From: Cristatella mucedo
Taxonomy: Eukaryota; Bryozoa; Phylactolaemata; Cristatellidae
NCBI GenBank assembly: GCA_009760855.2
Contig: WPIO01000009.1
Location: 2,294,501 to 2,358,500, forward strand
Reading direction: 5' to 3'
DNA: 64,000 bases
The notes under the pieces were generated by a model. That model saw only the letters and a list, made by a program, of their open reading frames with translations, had not been told where the DNA came from and did not search any database. Shown one piece after another: positions 47,770-60,300 of the stretch. The position numbers and the translations under genes are program-made. How positions within the stretch are numbered: the stretch's first letter is position 1; every line of letters starts with the position of its first letter.

Positions 47770-48240
47770 CCTCTCCAAGAAGACATTAATGTGAAGCTCA
47801 AGCTCCATCTGCTGCACCAGCTTTTCAGAAAATCCATTTATATACCTATACCTCGTACAAACCTTAAATCCTTTGGAGACCGAGCCTTTATTTTGCATGC
47901 TCCCAAAGCCTGGAACTCACTCCCGACTTGCGTCACGACATCTCCTGACTGGACCTCATTTAAAAAGAAACTTAAAACGTACTTATTTACGACAGAATTT
48001 AGTGGATCCCTGTGATTCGACCTTTATGTGCTTATGCGTGATGACACTGCATATGCTGTCACTAACCATGCTTGCATGCTGACCATGTGCATGTCACCCA
48101 AACTTTGTTTATCTTGTTGTTTATTGAGCATTCCACAGTAATCATTCGATTGTGCTTCCTTTGCAACAAATGTATAGCGCCTAGAAAGAAATTGAACTCT
48201 CTGAGGGTGCCTTATCAAATGCATTGTTTTTATTGTTATT
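47770..48240 (+). mobile_element. L2-like LINE 3' end
   Basis: The last part of the reverse-transcriptase ORF is readable: IPRTNLKSFGDRAFILHAPK and AWNSLPTCVTTSPDW, then FKKKLKTYLF and a stop. The 3' UTR with GCATGCTGACC motifs and the AGCGCCTAGAAAGAAATT hairpin follow. 5'-truncated insertion of the same family as 58535-59278. Confidence 0.8.
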
Positions 48241-48559
48241 CAACTGGATAGCGCTTGATAACGCACGCAGCATGAGGTGAAATTGTATGGGTATACTTGA
48301 ACAATATGCGGAATCCAAATTGGAGCTTCGCACTGCTGATTTCTAGGGGATTTGCTATTGCAGCCCATTTGCATGTGTAATCGTGTGTGCGAAAGCGTGT
48401 AAATTGGTGGGTACATTACAATGAAGGTGTACTAGAGTAATCACTCAAAATATTCGCTTCCCTCTGCTAAATTTAGGTCAATTATTGTTTGGTGGATTGC
48501 GGTGAATCGGGCATTTCGTTGCACCGGGTTGCTCCAGCGTCCGGAAACGATACAGCTCC

Positions 48560-48930
48560 ACATCCTATGGAGATCATACCTTTAGTTCGTATGCTCCCAA
48601 AGCCTGGAACTCACTTTCGATTGGCGTCACGACATCCCCTGACTTGATGAAATTCAAAAAACGTTAAGAGCGCGACTATTTATTACAGCATTTAGTGGGT
48701 CCATGTGATTTGTCCTGTGTGTGCTCACGCACGCTGACACTGTGCATGCTGTCTCAACCATATTTGCATGCTGATCCTATGCATATCACCTCTATCCATG
48801 TTATGCTAGTTGAATTCGAGCATGCTAACATTAACCATTCGACTATTCTTCCTTCGCAGCAGATGGAAAGTGCCTAGAAAGAGATTCAGTTTTCAGAGGG
48901 CGCTATGGACATTTATTATTATTATTATAG
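48560..48930 (+). mobile_element. L2-like LINE 3' end, second truncated copy
   Basis: Begins within the ORF (FVRMLPKPGTHF-type sequence, equivalent to YAPKAWNS in another frame), followed by the 3' UTR, a weakened hairpin AAGTGCCTAGAAAGAGATT and (ATT)n at 48915-48928. Lies just 320 bp after the previous copy, in the same orientation. Confidence 0.75.
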
Positions 48931-49024
48931 CTCTCCGAATCCACTGCCGCTTCAGACTAGAGCAATCAAGTAGCAGCTAGGCTGAGTGGTAAGATCTCGA
49001 CGTGACTTCCTGCGAATGGTACTT

Positions 49025-49331
49025 GTAGTTCACGCTTGTCTACCTTTCTTACGCAACGACATCTACTCTCCAACTGCCGACTATGGCACATCTTTTCAGC
49101 AGTCCTGAACTGCTACTTCTATGCTACTCACTACCTCAACTGCTCTCCTAACTCTGCTATGCTTCCCACTTTCTCTTTGTTGCGTGAGACGAAGTCTGTT
49201 GGCTACCGAATGCGTACCGAAAGCCGCTTAGGCTGTAAGTGCGCTATACAAAACTCTCCTGCGTAACGCCCACATGGTCTTTATGACTTTGTGGAGTTAC
49301 TGACGGAGATACATTACATTACATTACATTG
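49025..49331 (+). mobile_element. ACATT-tailed non-LTR family, 3' end
   Basis: Shows CRLWHIFSAVLNCYFYATHY-like coding remnant, RETKSVGYRMRTE, then the 3' UTR and a perfect (ACATT)n tail at 49310-49331. The tail marks the retrotransposon end. Confidence 0.7.
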
Positions 49332-49439
49332 ATCTAGGTCAACATATTTTAGTAAATTCCGTAGCCTAAATATTCCAGAAAGTTTTCGCCATTTCTCAAG
49401 AGACCTACTCAAGACCTGGAGAGGATTTACCTGAATGTC

Positions 49440-49900
49440 TCATAAGCTCTTCCATGTAATGTATCTCAGTCTGTAACTCCACAAAGCCACACTCACTAAG
49501 TGAGCGTTACGCAGCAGAGTTTTCTATAGCCTACTCAAAAGCCTAAGCGGCACGAAGGTACGAATGCGTTAACCAACAGACGTCATCTCACGCAGCAAAG
49601 AGAAAGAAAGTGAGACGCACATGCTGAATCGGGAGAGCAGCTCTGAGGTAGTGATCAGAAAAAAAAACAGTAGCAGCTAAGGACGGCTGGAGTGGATGTG
49701 CCGCAGTCGGCAGGAGAAGAGTAGACGTCGTTTCGCAAGAATAGTGGGAGCGGCTAGTTCCGCAGTCGCAGGGCGCTTGCAGAGCAATAGCTGGCGGTCG
49801 CCGACGCTTTTACGCGTAGGACTGGAGCAGCTAGCTTATTGCCCAAATAGGACCCGAGGGCGCGGAGGCTGAAACGGGTTCAGCAGTTCCGCTAGGTATG
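49440..49900 (-). mobile_element. ACATT-tailed non-LTR family, opposite-strand copy
   Basis: Minus-strand counterpart of 49025-49331, extending further into the ORF. The two copies lie tail to tail, about 110 bp apart. Anchor sequences are CACGCAGCAAAGAGAAAG and GGATGTGCCGCAGTCGG. Confidence 0.7.
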
Positions 49901-51210
49901 ATAGAGCCTGACGAGCCATGGCGGGCACTTTGGGTCAGAGCTAGAATTATGCTCTGCATCCGTTAATCAAACGGAAGCCGTCGCAGCTCCTTCAGCAAGG
50001 GAGAAACATGGCTGAGCTTCTGCGCATTGCGTAGCAATGCAGACTTGGGTGTTCGCTGAACCGCTGGCTGGTTATTAAGCCCAGGCTATCAGGCGAGCCC
50101 GGCCTTCTTTCACTTTCGGGCAATCGCCCGGATCGAGTGCTCAAATCGTGCCTCCAGTCTTTGTCTGCTTTTAACCTTGTCACAAGTGAGAGGCGCCCGC
50201 CGAGCTTTGACGGCGCAAAGCGAAGCTTTCGCGGCTTCTTTCCGCTTCTTCTTCCGTCTTCTCTTCCGGTTGTTGAGTTTGCCGTAGGCGACGTTTCTGC
50301 TGAGTTTCAGCTATGCGGCACTGAGTGGCTTCATTTGTTTCCTGTTTTATTCATCGTCGTCTTCAATAAAGGCACTTATAGTTTGTTAGCTTCGCTTCTT
50401 TCCTCTCCATTAATTACTGTGGAAGGAGGCGATTCGCAATGGAGGGCGGAAACCGCAGTCTTCATATGAAAATTCACCTTCACCCCTGCAAAGTCACGGA
50501 CAGCTCTGACCCGGCTTTTGAGCTCGTCCCTCTGAATTCCAAGCTTAGAGCTCTTAGTTAATGGAACAAAATCTGCACGGAAGAAAAAGGAAAAAGTATT
50601 ATGAAGTTATATTTGTTATTTCCCTAAAAAACTAATATTAATCTAGTTTTTGAAGTTCATTCATCAGCGCCGCCGGGTAGAACGTCAGTATTGAGTTGAA
50701 TGTACGGAACGTACAGACGTGCTGAGCGCATTTAGATTTACAGTTACATATGAACTACGTAACTTTAAAGTCAGGGACCGTGAATTATCGCGGGTAGATT
50801 CTCTTATTTCTTTGCAGTCACGAATATCAGCGGAATTCACTAGTTTCATTTTATACCGTCAACAAGCCCGTTCTGCAAAAGCTTCACTTGAGTGTACGAG
50901 CACTTGAGCGAGTCCGGTCGTTCTTTCTTCAGAGCGAAATGCAGCCCTCGGGGATTTGGCCCCGCTAAAGATCATGACGCGACTAGTGCGGTAATTGTGA
51001 CGCAGGCAGAGCCTCGGTCATCTAGACGTTGCCAGGGCGCTTCCGGTGATTGCGGCGGCGGATCGAGCAGCTACGCCATGTCACTCGGCCGGTCCATCTT
51101 TGCGCTGCTTTTCGGTAGGACCCGAGCGCGACAGGCCAGCGCCCAGTGCGTCGCGGAGGACGCGTGCGCCCGCGCGCTCGCTCGCTCGCTCTCACGACTC
51201 AAAGACGAGA
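49901..51210. other. 5' flank of the cysteine-rich gene
   Basis: No repeat recognised. Composition becomes CpG-rich from about 50930 and stays so into exon 1 of the cysteine-rich gene, so a promoter here is plausible. The 110-codon frame at 50137-50469 has no motif I recognise. Confidence 0.3.
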
Positions 51211-51365
51211 ATGTGCTCCTCCTCCGTGCTTTTTGCAGTTGCCGCCGTGTGCCTGGCCCAGGGAGCGCCTCCGTTCAAATGCGCTAGGCGCGTGCCGAAG
51301 CTTCGGTGCAGCGACGATCCGTGCCGAGTCAACACGTGCAAAGCGGTTCGGAACGCCAAGTGCTG
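51211..51365 (+). CDS. Cysteine-rich gene exon 1: signal peptide and first half of module 1
   Basis: Starts at ATG 51211. A hydrophobic SSVLFAVAAVCLA core ending AQG/APP fits a cleavable signal peptide. Then come cysteines 1-5 of module 1 (KCARR, LRCSDDPC, NTC, NAKC). The donor TG/GTCAGT at 51366 leaves phase 2. An in-frame upstream ATG at 51046 would bury the signal peptide, so I chose the later start. If unspliced, the frame stops at 51388-51390. Confidence 0.7.
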
Positions 51366-54300
51366 GTCAGTGACGGGCGAAAGCTTCTAGAAGGCGTTGC
51401 TGCATTTCCGGCGCGGAATCTCTACTCGCAGACGCAGCCAGCGAAGCAGATGCCGCCAGGCTCCTGCTGCGCTTTTCAAAGAGAAGAAGTAGCTTGCACT
51501 CGCTCTTCCATATCCAGCTGCTGGCTCGCAGAAAAGGCTCGGTGCATGTCTCGTCGGCGCTATACGCCGACGAGGGCAGCTGGCCAGCGGTGCATCGCGG
51601 TCGCTGCTGCTGACGCCAACGGAAACGAGGCGCTCTGTGCACGCGGTAGTTGGAAGGGGCTTGAGGGTACTGCTGGTTTGCATTAGGTCGGCTGAAAGGC
51701 GGGAGCAGGCATAGACAGCTGTTCAAGCCACCGCCAAAAATCCACCACTGGGTGCCTCTCGCCGCCGGAAGCCCTAGCGAAATAGCCCCGGCGAAGTGAG
51801 GTAAGCGGGGTAAGGGAAGAATATCCAGGATTTCTCGGATGGCGTCGAGCCGACCACAATTTACATCGCGCCCGAGCAATGCAGAAAGTCAATCCATTTT
51901 GGTAGTCATAAAGACCTCTAAAATATCAGGAGCCGCAATTGAAATGCGCTTATGAAATGCAAGTTCCGCTTGCAATAAGTCGCTAATAGTACGGGTCATG
52001 ATACCTGACTACGCTTTTGAGTTGTTGGCCGTGGCCGCCGAGACCTGGCTAAAATCTATCAACTGTCCGATCGCAACAGCCGCCGACCACTCGCGTTCCT
52101 CCCGCTTTCGCAGCCGTTTTTCTATTAATAATGGAGGCGGAGTGCTAGAGTCACCTGTTTCTCTCTAGCTTTTAACCCCTCGGCAGTCCCTTTGAAGCAG
52201 TCTTTTGAATCTCTCGAACGGCGCTCCCCCAGTTGCCAGCTGCCGATGGCGGCCGTCATATGTTGCTCCCAGGTACCGAGATTTTGCATAATTTCCAATT
52301 TTTCATTTCTCATTTCTTCTCTGTCTTCTGGAAATCTCCCCTCCTAAAGTAGCTTTGCATAACGGACGCCCGAAGGCGGAGACCCGGTCGACGCGTGAAG
52401 GTTTTCTAACAGCCAAGAGGCGATAGCGGTTGCTACGACTCGGGGCCAACGGCCGCGCGAGCCTGTCACGTGCAGGACGTCTGGATTTGGACGTGCGGTT
52501 ACAGCGATCGCCCTAGCAATGTGAGACCGTGGTCGCGAGCTCGAGCCCTGTGGGGAAAATGTCCGTCCGGCCCCATTGGCTACCCCACTGTACGCACCTG
52601 TTTTGCTGTTTGGCGTTTTAATTGGGGGAGCCAAGCTAACCCTGCAGCCCTGCTGTCGGATTCACCCACCCCCTGATCTGTGGGATGCGAGGCGTCGAGA
52701 GGAGAGGCCTTGGCAGTGCCACTGACGTCAATTTCGGTTTCTTGCCACTGGAGACTGGTATTACCGTGAACCAGTTGGGATTCGCTGCAGGCTGCTTACT
52801 TTTCGTTTAATTGGCTATCAGCCTCCGAAATCAGAGTCCCGACGATGCCTTCGACCCATATAGTTGTTCCCAGTAGCATTAGCTGCTGTTATATAGTGAT
52901 ACGTGCGGCATCTCCGACTGCCTGATATTGGTGACTTCGCGTCAACCAAGATCACGGGCTCGAGCCCCAGGGCATATGCACAGTACCTGGATAGAGATTA
53001 AGTTAACTTTGGGTGCCGTACGAGTATTACTTATACTTACCTTTCCCGCGGGTCCCAGCGCCAAATCCGTGGCTAGAAGAAAGAAACCAGCTTTGCAGGG
53101 GATAGAAAATGTGGCCAGTCGTCGGCCCACTCGCTCTTATATATAGCACTCACCCGGCCGCCGCCGCCGCGAGGGTTGTATTCTGAGTGATTTCAAGATT
53201 CACTTCAAAAACCCGAATGACCCCATGTGTGCCAATTTTCGCTCTTTCGCTGTATCGGATTCTCTTGTTGCTTCTGTGGACGGGCCCAGTCACTTCAAAG
53301 AACACGCTCGGTAATCAGATATTCTCTCGCGAGTTTACACTGTCAACTCAAACTACTTCGTTTTCTTCACTTCTGGACACGCGAATTTCAATCTTTCTGA
53401 AACATGTCGTATCTTGGATTTTTCAAAATTATATGCATGAGAATCGCGAAATGTGAAGAGCCTTGATATTGAAGCTGTTAAAAAAACTTCCTTGCCACTT
53501 CTGCTCAGCTGTCCCACCGATTTACTCTCTTGGGTGGAATGCTGTAACACGCCGCTTGCCAAAGCTCTGGACGAGTTTTCTCCTCCGACTAACGCCCAAT
53601 ATAGCATATGGTTTCCTGCAGATATGAAACTAGCTAGGCATACCAATCGCAAGCCTAAAATAGCACATGCAAAATCAGGACTCATTTCCAGCTACAGGCA
53701 AACGAGGATTACTTTATATAGTACTAATATATCTGCGCCGCGGCTTAGTTCAAATTTATCGAGAGCGCAATTACAGACGTACAGTTCAACAAAACTTATG
53801 ACGATAATCAACCGTCTCCATATTCGCATCCAGGTCTGCACTACATCGAGCGAGCCGTGATCGAGCCTATATTTATCCTGATTCTTTGTCAGAATGATCG
53901 TAAAATGAGATTCTATTACCAAAAGTGACGTCTTTCCGTGGTTCTCTATCTTGCATAGTTTGCTAAATGCCCACCTTCAAGCCTGTTCCTGCTGCCTTGA
54001 TCTCGAAGTTTATCTCTCAGTCTAAGAAAACTGCTAGTCCTCTAGAACTCACGGACCTATTGCTCTCCTTCTGAGATGCACATATTTACTCATGCCCTAC
54101 ATAGCTAAAATAGCAAATCTGAAATTAGCCTCTGGCTCAGTCTAGCATCTCTCAATGAGGCTATTGGCTGCCCACTTATTAGGAAGTCCATATGAAAGGT
54201 TCACTTTATTTCAAAAATTGTGTTCTCCATCCTGCCAGTGTGATAACAACAACAATACTAATAATAATAATAATAATGTACTTGATAAAGTGCCCTCAGA

Positions 54301-57300
54301 GAACTTAATCTCTTTCTAGGCGCTTTACATTTGCTGCAAAGGGAAATGCAATTAAATGGTAAGTAAAATCATGCTTGAAAAAAAACAAAATGAATAATAT
54401 GGTTAGGGGTGACATGCACAGGGTCAGCATGCAAATGTGGTTAGTGGCAGCATGCACAGTGTCAGCACGCATAAGCACGTGAAGGGCGAATCACAGGGCC
54501 TACTAAATGCTGTCCTAAATAGGTGTGTTTTTAGGTTCCTTTTAAATGTGGTCAGGTCAGGGGATGTTCTGACGCAAGTCAGGAGGGAGTTCCAGGCTTT
54601 GGGAGCATACGAACTAAATGCACGGTCTCCAAAGGATTTGAGGTTTGTACGAGGTATTTGTAGACTGTTGGATTCCGAAAAGCGGGTGGTACGATGCTTG
54701 GCCTGATAGGGGAGTATGTCGGAGAGATAGGCTGGAGCCATAGAATAAAGGGACCTAAAAGTGAGCGACAAAACCTTGAAGTCAATCCGTTGCTTGACTG
54801 GTAGCCAGTGCAGGTCGGCGAGAAGTGGAGTAATGTGGCAACTGCGACGCTCACGACAGACAAGCCTAGCTGCAGAGTTATGCACCAGCTGCAATCGCCT
54901 GATCGCACATGCTGGTAGGCCAGTAAGCAGTGAGTTGCATAACGAAGCCTAATCCAGTCCCTGGCTTTTATTCAGATGACAGGCAGCTGTATTTAACAGT
55001 ACGTACAAAGTGCCTGGAAAGAGACGTCGTTCTGTGAGGTGCAATACAAACGTGTTATTATTATCATTAATATTATCGTTATTGTAACTTGTGCTCTAAT
55101 CTTTAGACTGCCTCCAAGTATCTCAAAGTCTCTCAGCTTTCTTCCTAACAGCATGTATTGCTGTCATTCACACTTGGATCATAGGAAAATGTTTTTAAAT
55201 TAACAGAGAAACCAACTTATTCGTTAGGGGAAAACCAAGGTGTACTCAGAAGCTGGAAAGCCTGACTCTCCGAACTGGCTCACTAGTATTTCCTGCAGCC
55301 TCTGCACGCCATTTGGGTGTCCGCTTCAAACAGTATTTTTTAGATGACGCTAAAAACGCAACTCGATGTGCGCTCATTCTGCTTAGTCAGTCAGAATCGG
55401 CTGCTAGAGTTGGCTTTTTTAAGGGGCCATTTCATTTTTAGAGACTGAACAAACCGCACGCGGGTTGAGAGGCACGAGTGTACATCGCTGGCCACAGCGT
55501 ACGGCTCACAACGTACTTATCCAAGGTCTGAGTACAACTGACTCATTCGACTGTCACGGAGTTCGAGTGCTAGAAGTTTAGGTTCCTCTTCGACAACTGG
55601 CGAAATTTTGAGAGCTTCACTAAAAAGATTGCCCCCGAAGCTTGAAATCACGTCCGATCCCTATGTAAGATTGGGGATTGCTTACCACGGTGGTCTTCAA
55701 ACAAATTTAACGAGCTCTCTGGTTCTGTCTTGGGTTGGATTAATGCAATTTATTTTTGGCTGTGCTACAGAAAATGTTAGCAACCGATGGACCTTAAAAA
55801 CAATGTCTCCAGCAGAGATTTTAGTGTGTGAGAGATAAAGAGAATATTTATAATTAAATATCTCTTGCTGGTAGGTGGTACTGGCTCAGACTTTTGTAAT
55901 TATTCTTAGCAATGACCACTAATAACATTTGCTAAATTTCTCGACTTTTTGGGCAACGCACATTGTATAATGCACTAGACTCTTTTTGGGTATTCAAGAG
56001 GTATCAGAAAAGGTCATTTAATGTATGTCAATGGGATCTTTTCCATAAGGTCTGTGATAGCTCGACGACGGCTACTAATGTCACGAATGTCGCTATCAGA
56101 ATAACTGGCCGTACATCGTGCAGAAATAAAAAAGTTCTATGGAGTAAAATTAAAAGCTTTCGTATAGCAAAACTAGCAGCACAGAAGAGTTCGTCTTGTG
56201 CTACTCGACGGTGTCCGTGTGTATGTCGTACAGCTAGCGCTTTGCTGAGGTAATGACAGCACTTATGCAAAAAACTTAAAGCTTTGTCGAGAGCTCACGC
56301 CACCGAATAGGTCCTCTTAGTGAACATGAGTCCATGAAGTTCTTTCCTTTAAGGAAAGTTATTCTTCTGAATGAGTGCTGACTGCACCCGGCGCTCTCTG
56401 ATCGCTGGTCACGCTGGTGGCGTTTTAGCGAAGCGAACCGTGAGACTGGACGGAGTCCGCGTGCAGCTAGGCAGGGTGGCGTGCTGCCGCTGGTCCACAG
56501 CGGGTGGCTACCGAGAATGACGTCCACCAACCAATCAGATCGAACGTCTAAGAGTGCACTCGGGAGAACGCTGTCTCATTGCAGGGTTTCAAACTGTGGT
56601 GTATGCGAAGCCATCTACTACACACCAAAAGGAAAAAGACTCTCCAACGTCGCTTGTAAGTAGTAGCTTGTTGTGCGGCAAGAAGTATAATTTGTTTATA
56701 TATATATATATATATATATGTGTTTTTTAATGTATATGTAGTATATACACGGAACATATAACAGCTGATTTAACAGCCTATTGTATTTCGACAGAAGAGC
56801 TTTTACGGCTATCACCACCGCTTGCAGTGGCAACAAAGGGTTGCCCACCGAAGGATTTGAACCCACGACCTCGGGGCCGAGGTCGTGGAAGCAACCACCT
56901 TACCTATTGTACCATCATGGTTTACCATACACTTTTTGTTTGAGCCATGGATTGACGATTAACTATCGCATAAGCGACAGCAGAGTTGTACTTGCAAACC
57001 CTGTTACTGAATTTGGAGAAGACCATCAGGCGAAGAAGTTTCACTTTCGCTTGCAATCGCTTCAGGCCTCCTCTTTCTGCAGAGTATAGCTGACTGAGCT
57101 GACTGATTAAGGAGCTCGCTGCGAGTGCTCCACTAAAAAGATCAGTTGCTTTTGCTCGTGTTCGGCACTGCGGCGGCAGGTGCAATGGCCGCCCCATACA
57201 TGAAGCAACTGGCTGGTGTATTTGTGTTCTGCATGCTCGGGCACGCATGAATAATGGTCCAGTCTGTATTGCAGATCATATTGCTTGGCTTGAACACAGT

Positions 57301-60300
57301 ATTGTTAAATACCTTACCTTTCGAGGCCACGGTGCTTGAGGAGCACCGCGTTGTGGGTTGCCGACAATTCTGACGGAGCCAGAGCCTCCTCTATGGAGAT
57401 AGGTAATAATAAAAATAAGAATAGTAATAAGAATGGGTTTCTAGCACTTCCTCAGAGAACTAAATCTCTTTCTGGGCCCTATACATATTCTGTAAAAGGA
57501 GCATGTCAATATGGTTAGTGATACAAAGCACAATGCCAGCACGCGTACGAAGGCAAAAGACAGCTCTCAAGGACCCAGCAAATGCCGTGAGGAGCCGGTG
57601 CGTTTTTAGCTTTTTTTAAAATGCCAAGTCAGGAAGGTCGAGACTTGCCATATGTGGTCGTGTTGCTTAGCGACTATCCCCTGCTATGCTGGATGGCAGA
57701 ATATTGTATAGCGCCCTCAGAGAACCGAGTCTCTTTATAGGCACTTTACAGATGCTTTAAAGGAAGCATGACCAAATGGTAACATTAGTGGTAACATTCG
57801 CAATGTCATCAAGCCCGACATTGTTTGACGTGACATGCACAGGGTCAACATGTAGATACGTTTAGTTGCAGCAGGCACTGTGTCAACACGCATAAGCACA
57901 CAATAGACGAATCACAAGAAACCACTGAATGCTGTCATAACAGGTGTATTTCTAGCTTCTTTTAAATGGTGTCATGTCAGGGGATGTCGTGACGTCAGGG
58001 TTGCCCTTGTATGACTACCGTGACGGTTCTTAAATGCACTATAATATTACATGTTATTTGTTTTACTTAGTTCTACTAACAGTGTGTCTAACTGTTGACC
58101 CGCTGCAGTCAATGCCGAGAAAATAGTATTCACCTTGAATTCGGAGGCTTTTGTAGTCCATTAGCATTTCTTTGAGGTGGTGGAGACACTGTCCCTGTTG
58201 ATGAGTTGTCCATAGCACTCCCAATGGATATTGGGCTAGCTACAGCATCACCGGCATGTCGTTTCATTATGCAGGGTTTTTGCCTCGTAGTTCATATTCT
58301 TCTGATTTTGAAAACGATAGCGTACTTTTTTTTGAGTAGTTTGGTCTCATTATTGAAAATGCTCGCAATACCGGCTTCACAAACACCGGCCGAAGCATTC
58401 CAAAGCACCGACTGCAATGGCGATACAAGAGCCTCTTGTTTGTTATCACTCATTGTATATATACAAAGCAATGCACCAAGCTTCTGCAATCACTCTCAAG
58501 CAAGCAAGAGCTAAATTCGGGATTGTTTAGATAAAGATACCACATCTAAGTTGGTCCATGCATTCGTGACATCCCGTCTCGACTTCTGCAAATCACTGCT
58601 TACTGGCCTACCAGCATGTGCGATCAGGCAATTGCAGCTGGTGCAAAACTCTGCAGCTAGGCTTGTCTGTCGTGAGCGTCGCAGTTGCCACATTACTCCA
58701 CTTCTCGGTGACCTGCACTGGCTACCAGTCAAGCAACGGATTGACTTCAAGGTTTTGTCGCTCACTTTTAGGTCTCTTCATTCTATGGCTCCAGCCTATC
58801 TGTCAGATATACTACCACATCAGGCCAAGCATCGTACCACCCACTTTTCGGAATCCAACAGTCTAGAAATACCTCATACAAACCTTAAATCCTTTGGAGA
58901 CCGTGCATTTAGTTCATATGCTCCCAAAGCCTGGAACTCCCTCCTGACTTGCGTCAGAACATCCCCTGACCTGACCACATTTAAAAGGAACCTAAAAACA
59001 CACCTATTTAGGACAGCATTCAGTGGGTCCCTGTGATTTGTCCTTCATGTGCTTATGCGTGCTGACACTGTGCATGCTGCCACTAACCACATTTGCATGC
59101 TGACCCTGTGCATGTCACCCCTAACCATATTATTCATTTCGTTTGTTTTTTCAAGCATGATTTTACTTACCTTTTCAATTGCATTTCACTTTACAGCAAA
59201 TGTAAAGCGCCTAGAGAGAGATTAAGTTCTCTGAGGGCGCTTTATCAAGTGAATTATTATTATTATTATTATTATTAAGCCACACAGACTATGTGGGTGT
59301 TACGCAGGAGAGTTTTATATACTGCAATCACAGCCCACGTGGCTTTCGGTACGCATTCGGTAGCCGAAAGACTTCATCTCGCGTAACAAAGAGAAAGTGA
59401 CAAGCATAGCAGAGTCAGGAGAGCAGTTGAGGTAGTGATTAGCATGAAAGTAGCAGCTCAGTATGGCTGGAAAAGATGTGCCATAGTCAGTAGCAGGAGA
59501 GTGGTTGTTGTTGCGAAGGAATTGTGGAAGCGAGCTTCACAGTCTAGGGCCTGCAGAGCAAAAGCTCCTGTCGCCAAAGGTCTTTAAGCGGAGGAGGAAT
59601 GGAGCAGCTAATTTTTTGTCCACGGAGTACATGAGGGCACGAGGAGGCTGAAATAGGTGCCGAAGTTCATCTAGGCATGAAGGAGCCAAGCCTTGGTCTT
59701 GGCCTTGTGGGTCAGCTTAAGAAGCGTGTGGTGATTGAATGTACATGATGACGCGATGGGTAAGACTCGTCGCTCTTCTGGACCAGCACCTCGCGGCTGC
59801 AAGTCGTATTATTGCAGCAGCGCCTGCCATGCTTTAGCGTTAGGTCACTTTACAGGTAAGTACACCAGTGCTCACACGTGACTGATGTGCGCGATTGCTG
59901 TCTCGTAGTGGATAGGCACGCGAGTGCTCCAACGTGACGGATAGGCACGCGAGTGCTCCAGTGTGACGGATAGGCGGCAAGTGCTCTCGCGTGGTGTTTG
60001 GTCTCCAGGGCACTAGTCCTAGTCCCCACGTGGCCGAGTATCCTGCCGCTAACTTTCAAGCGAGGCGAGTTGATTTTCAGATCTCCATAACCTCTACGTG
60101 GTGAGCAGTGAACGTATCAATTATGTGCTCTACGAATATATGCTCTTGTATATTTCCATTTTTCTGATAGTTTCATGTTTTATACGGTATATCTTTGAAA
60201 GTCATCTCTCCATATGTGTAGTTCGTTTATTAAAACTATACGTCCTAGCACTACTCGAGCACAGTGAGTCCGGCTACTCCGGAAACAGGTCGGTCGTCGA

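Noticed and set aside
51077-51287. Alternative signal-peptide start MSLGRSIFALLFG in another frame
   Set aside because: It runs into a basic frame without the conserved cysteine module; the frame from 51211 continues correctly into exons 2-4.
53453-53860. 135-codon open frame as an independent gene
   Set aside because: Its sequence follows the linker region of L2-like LINEs and the flanks contain other broken pieces of the same element.
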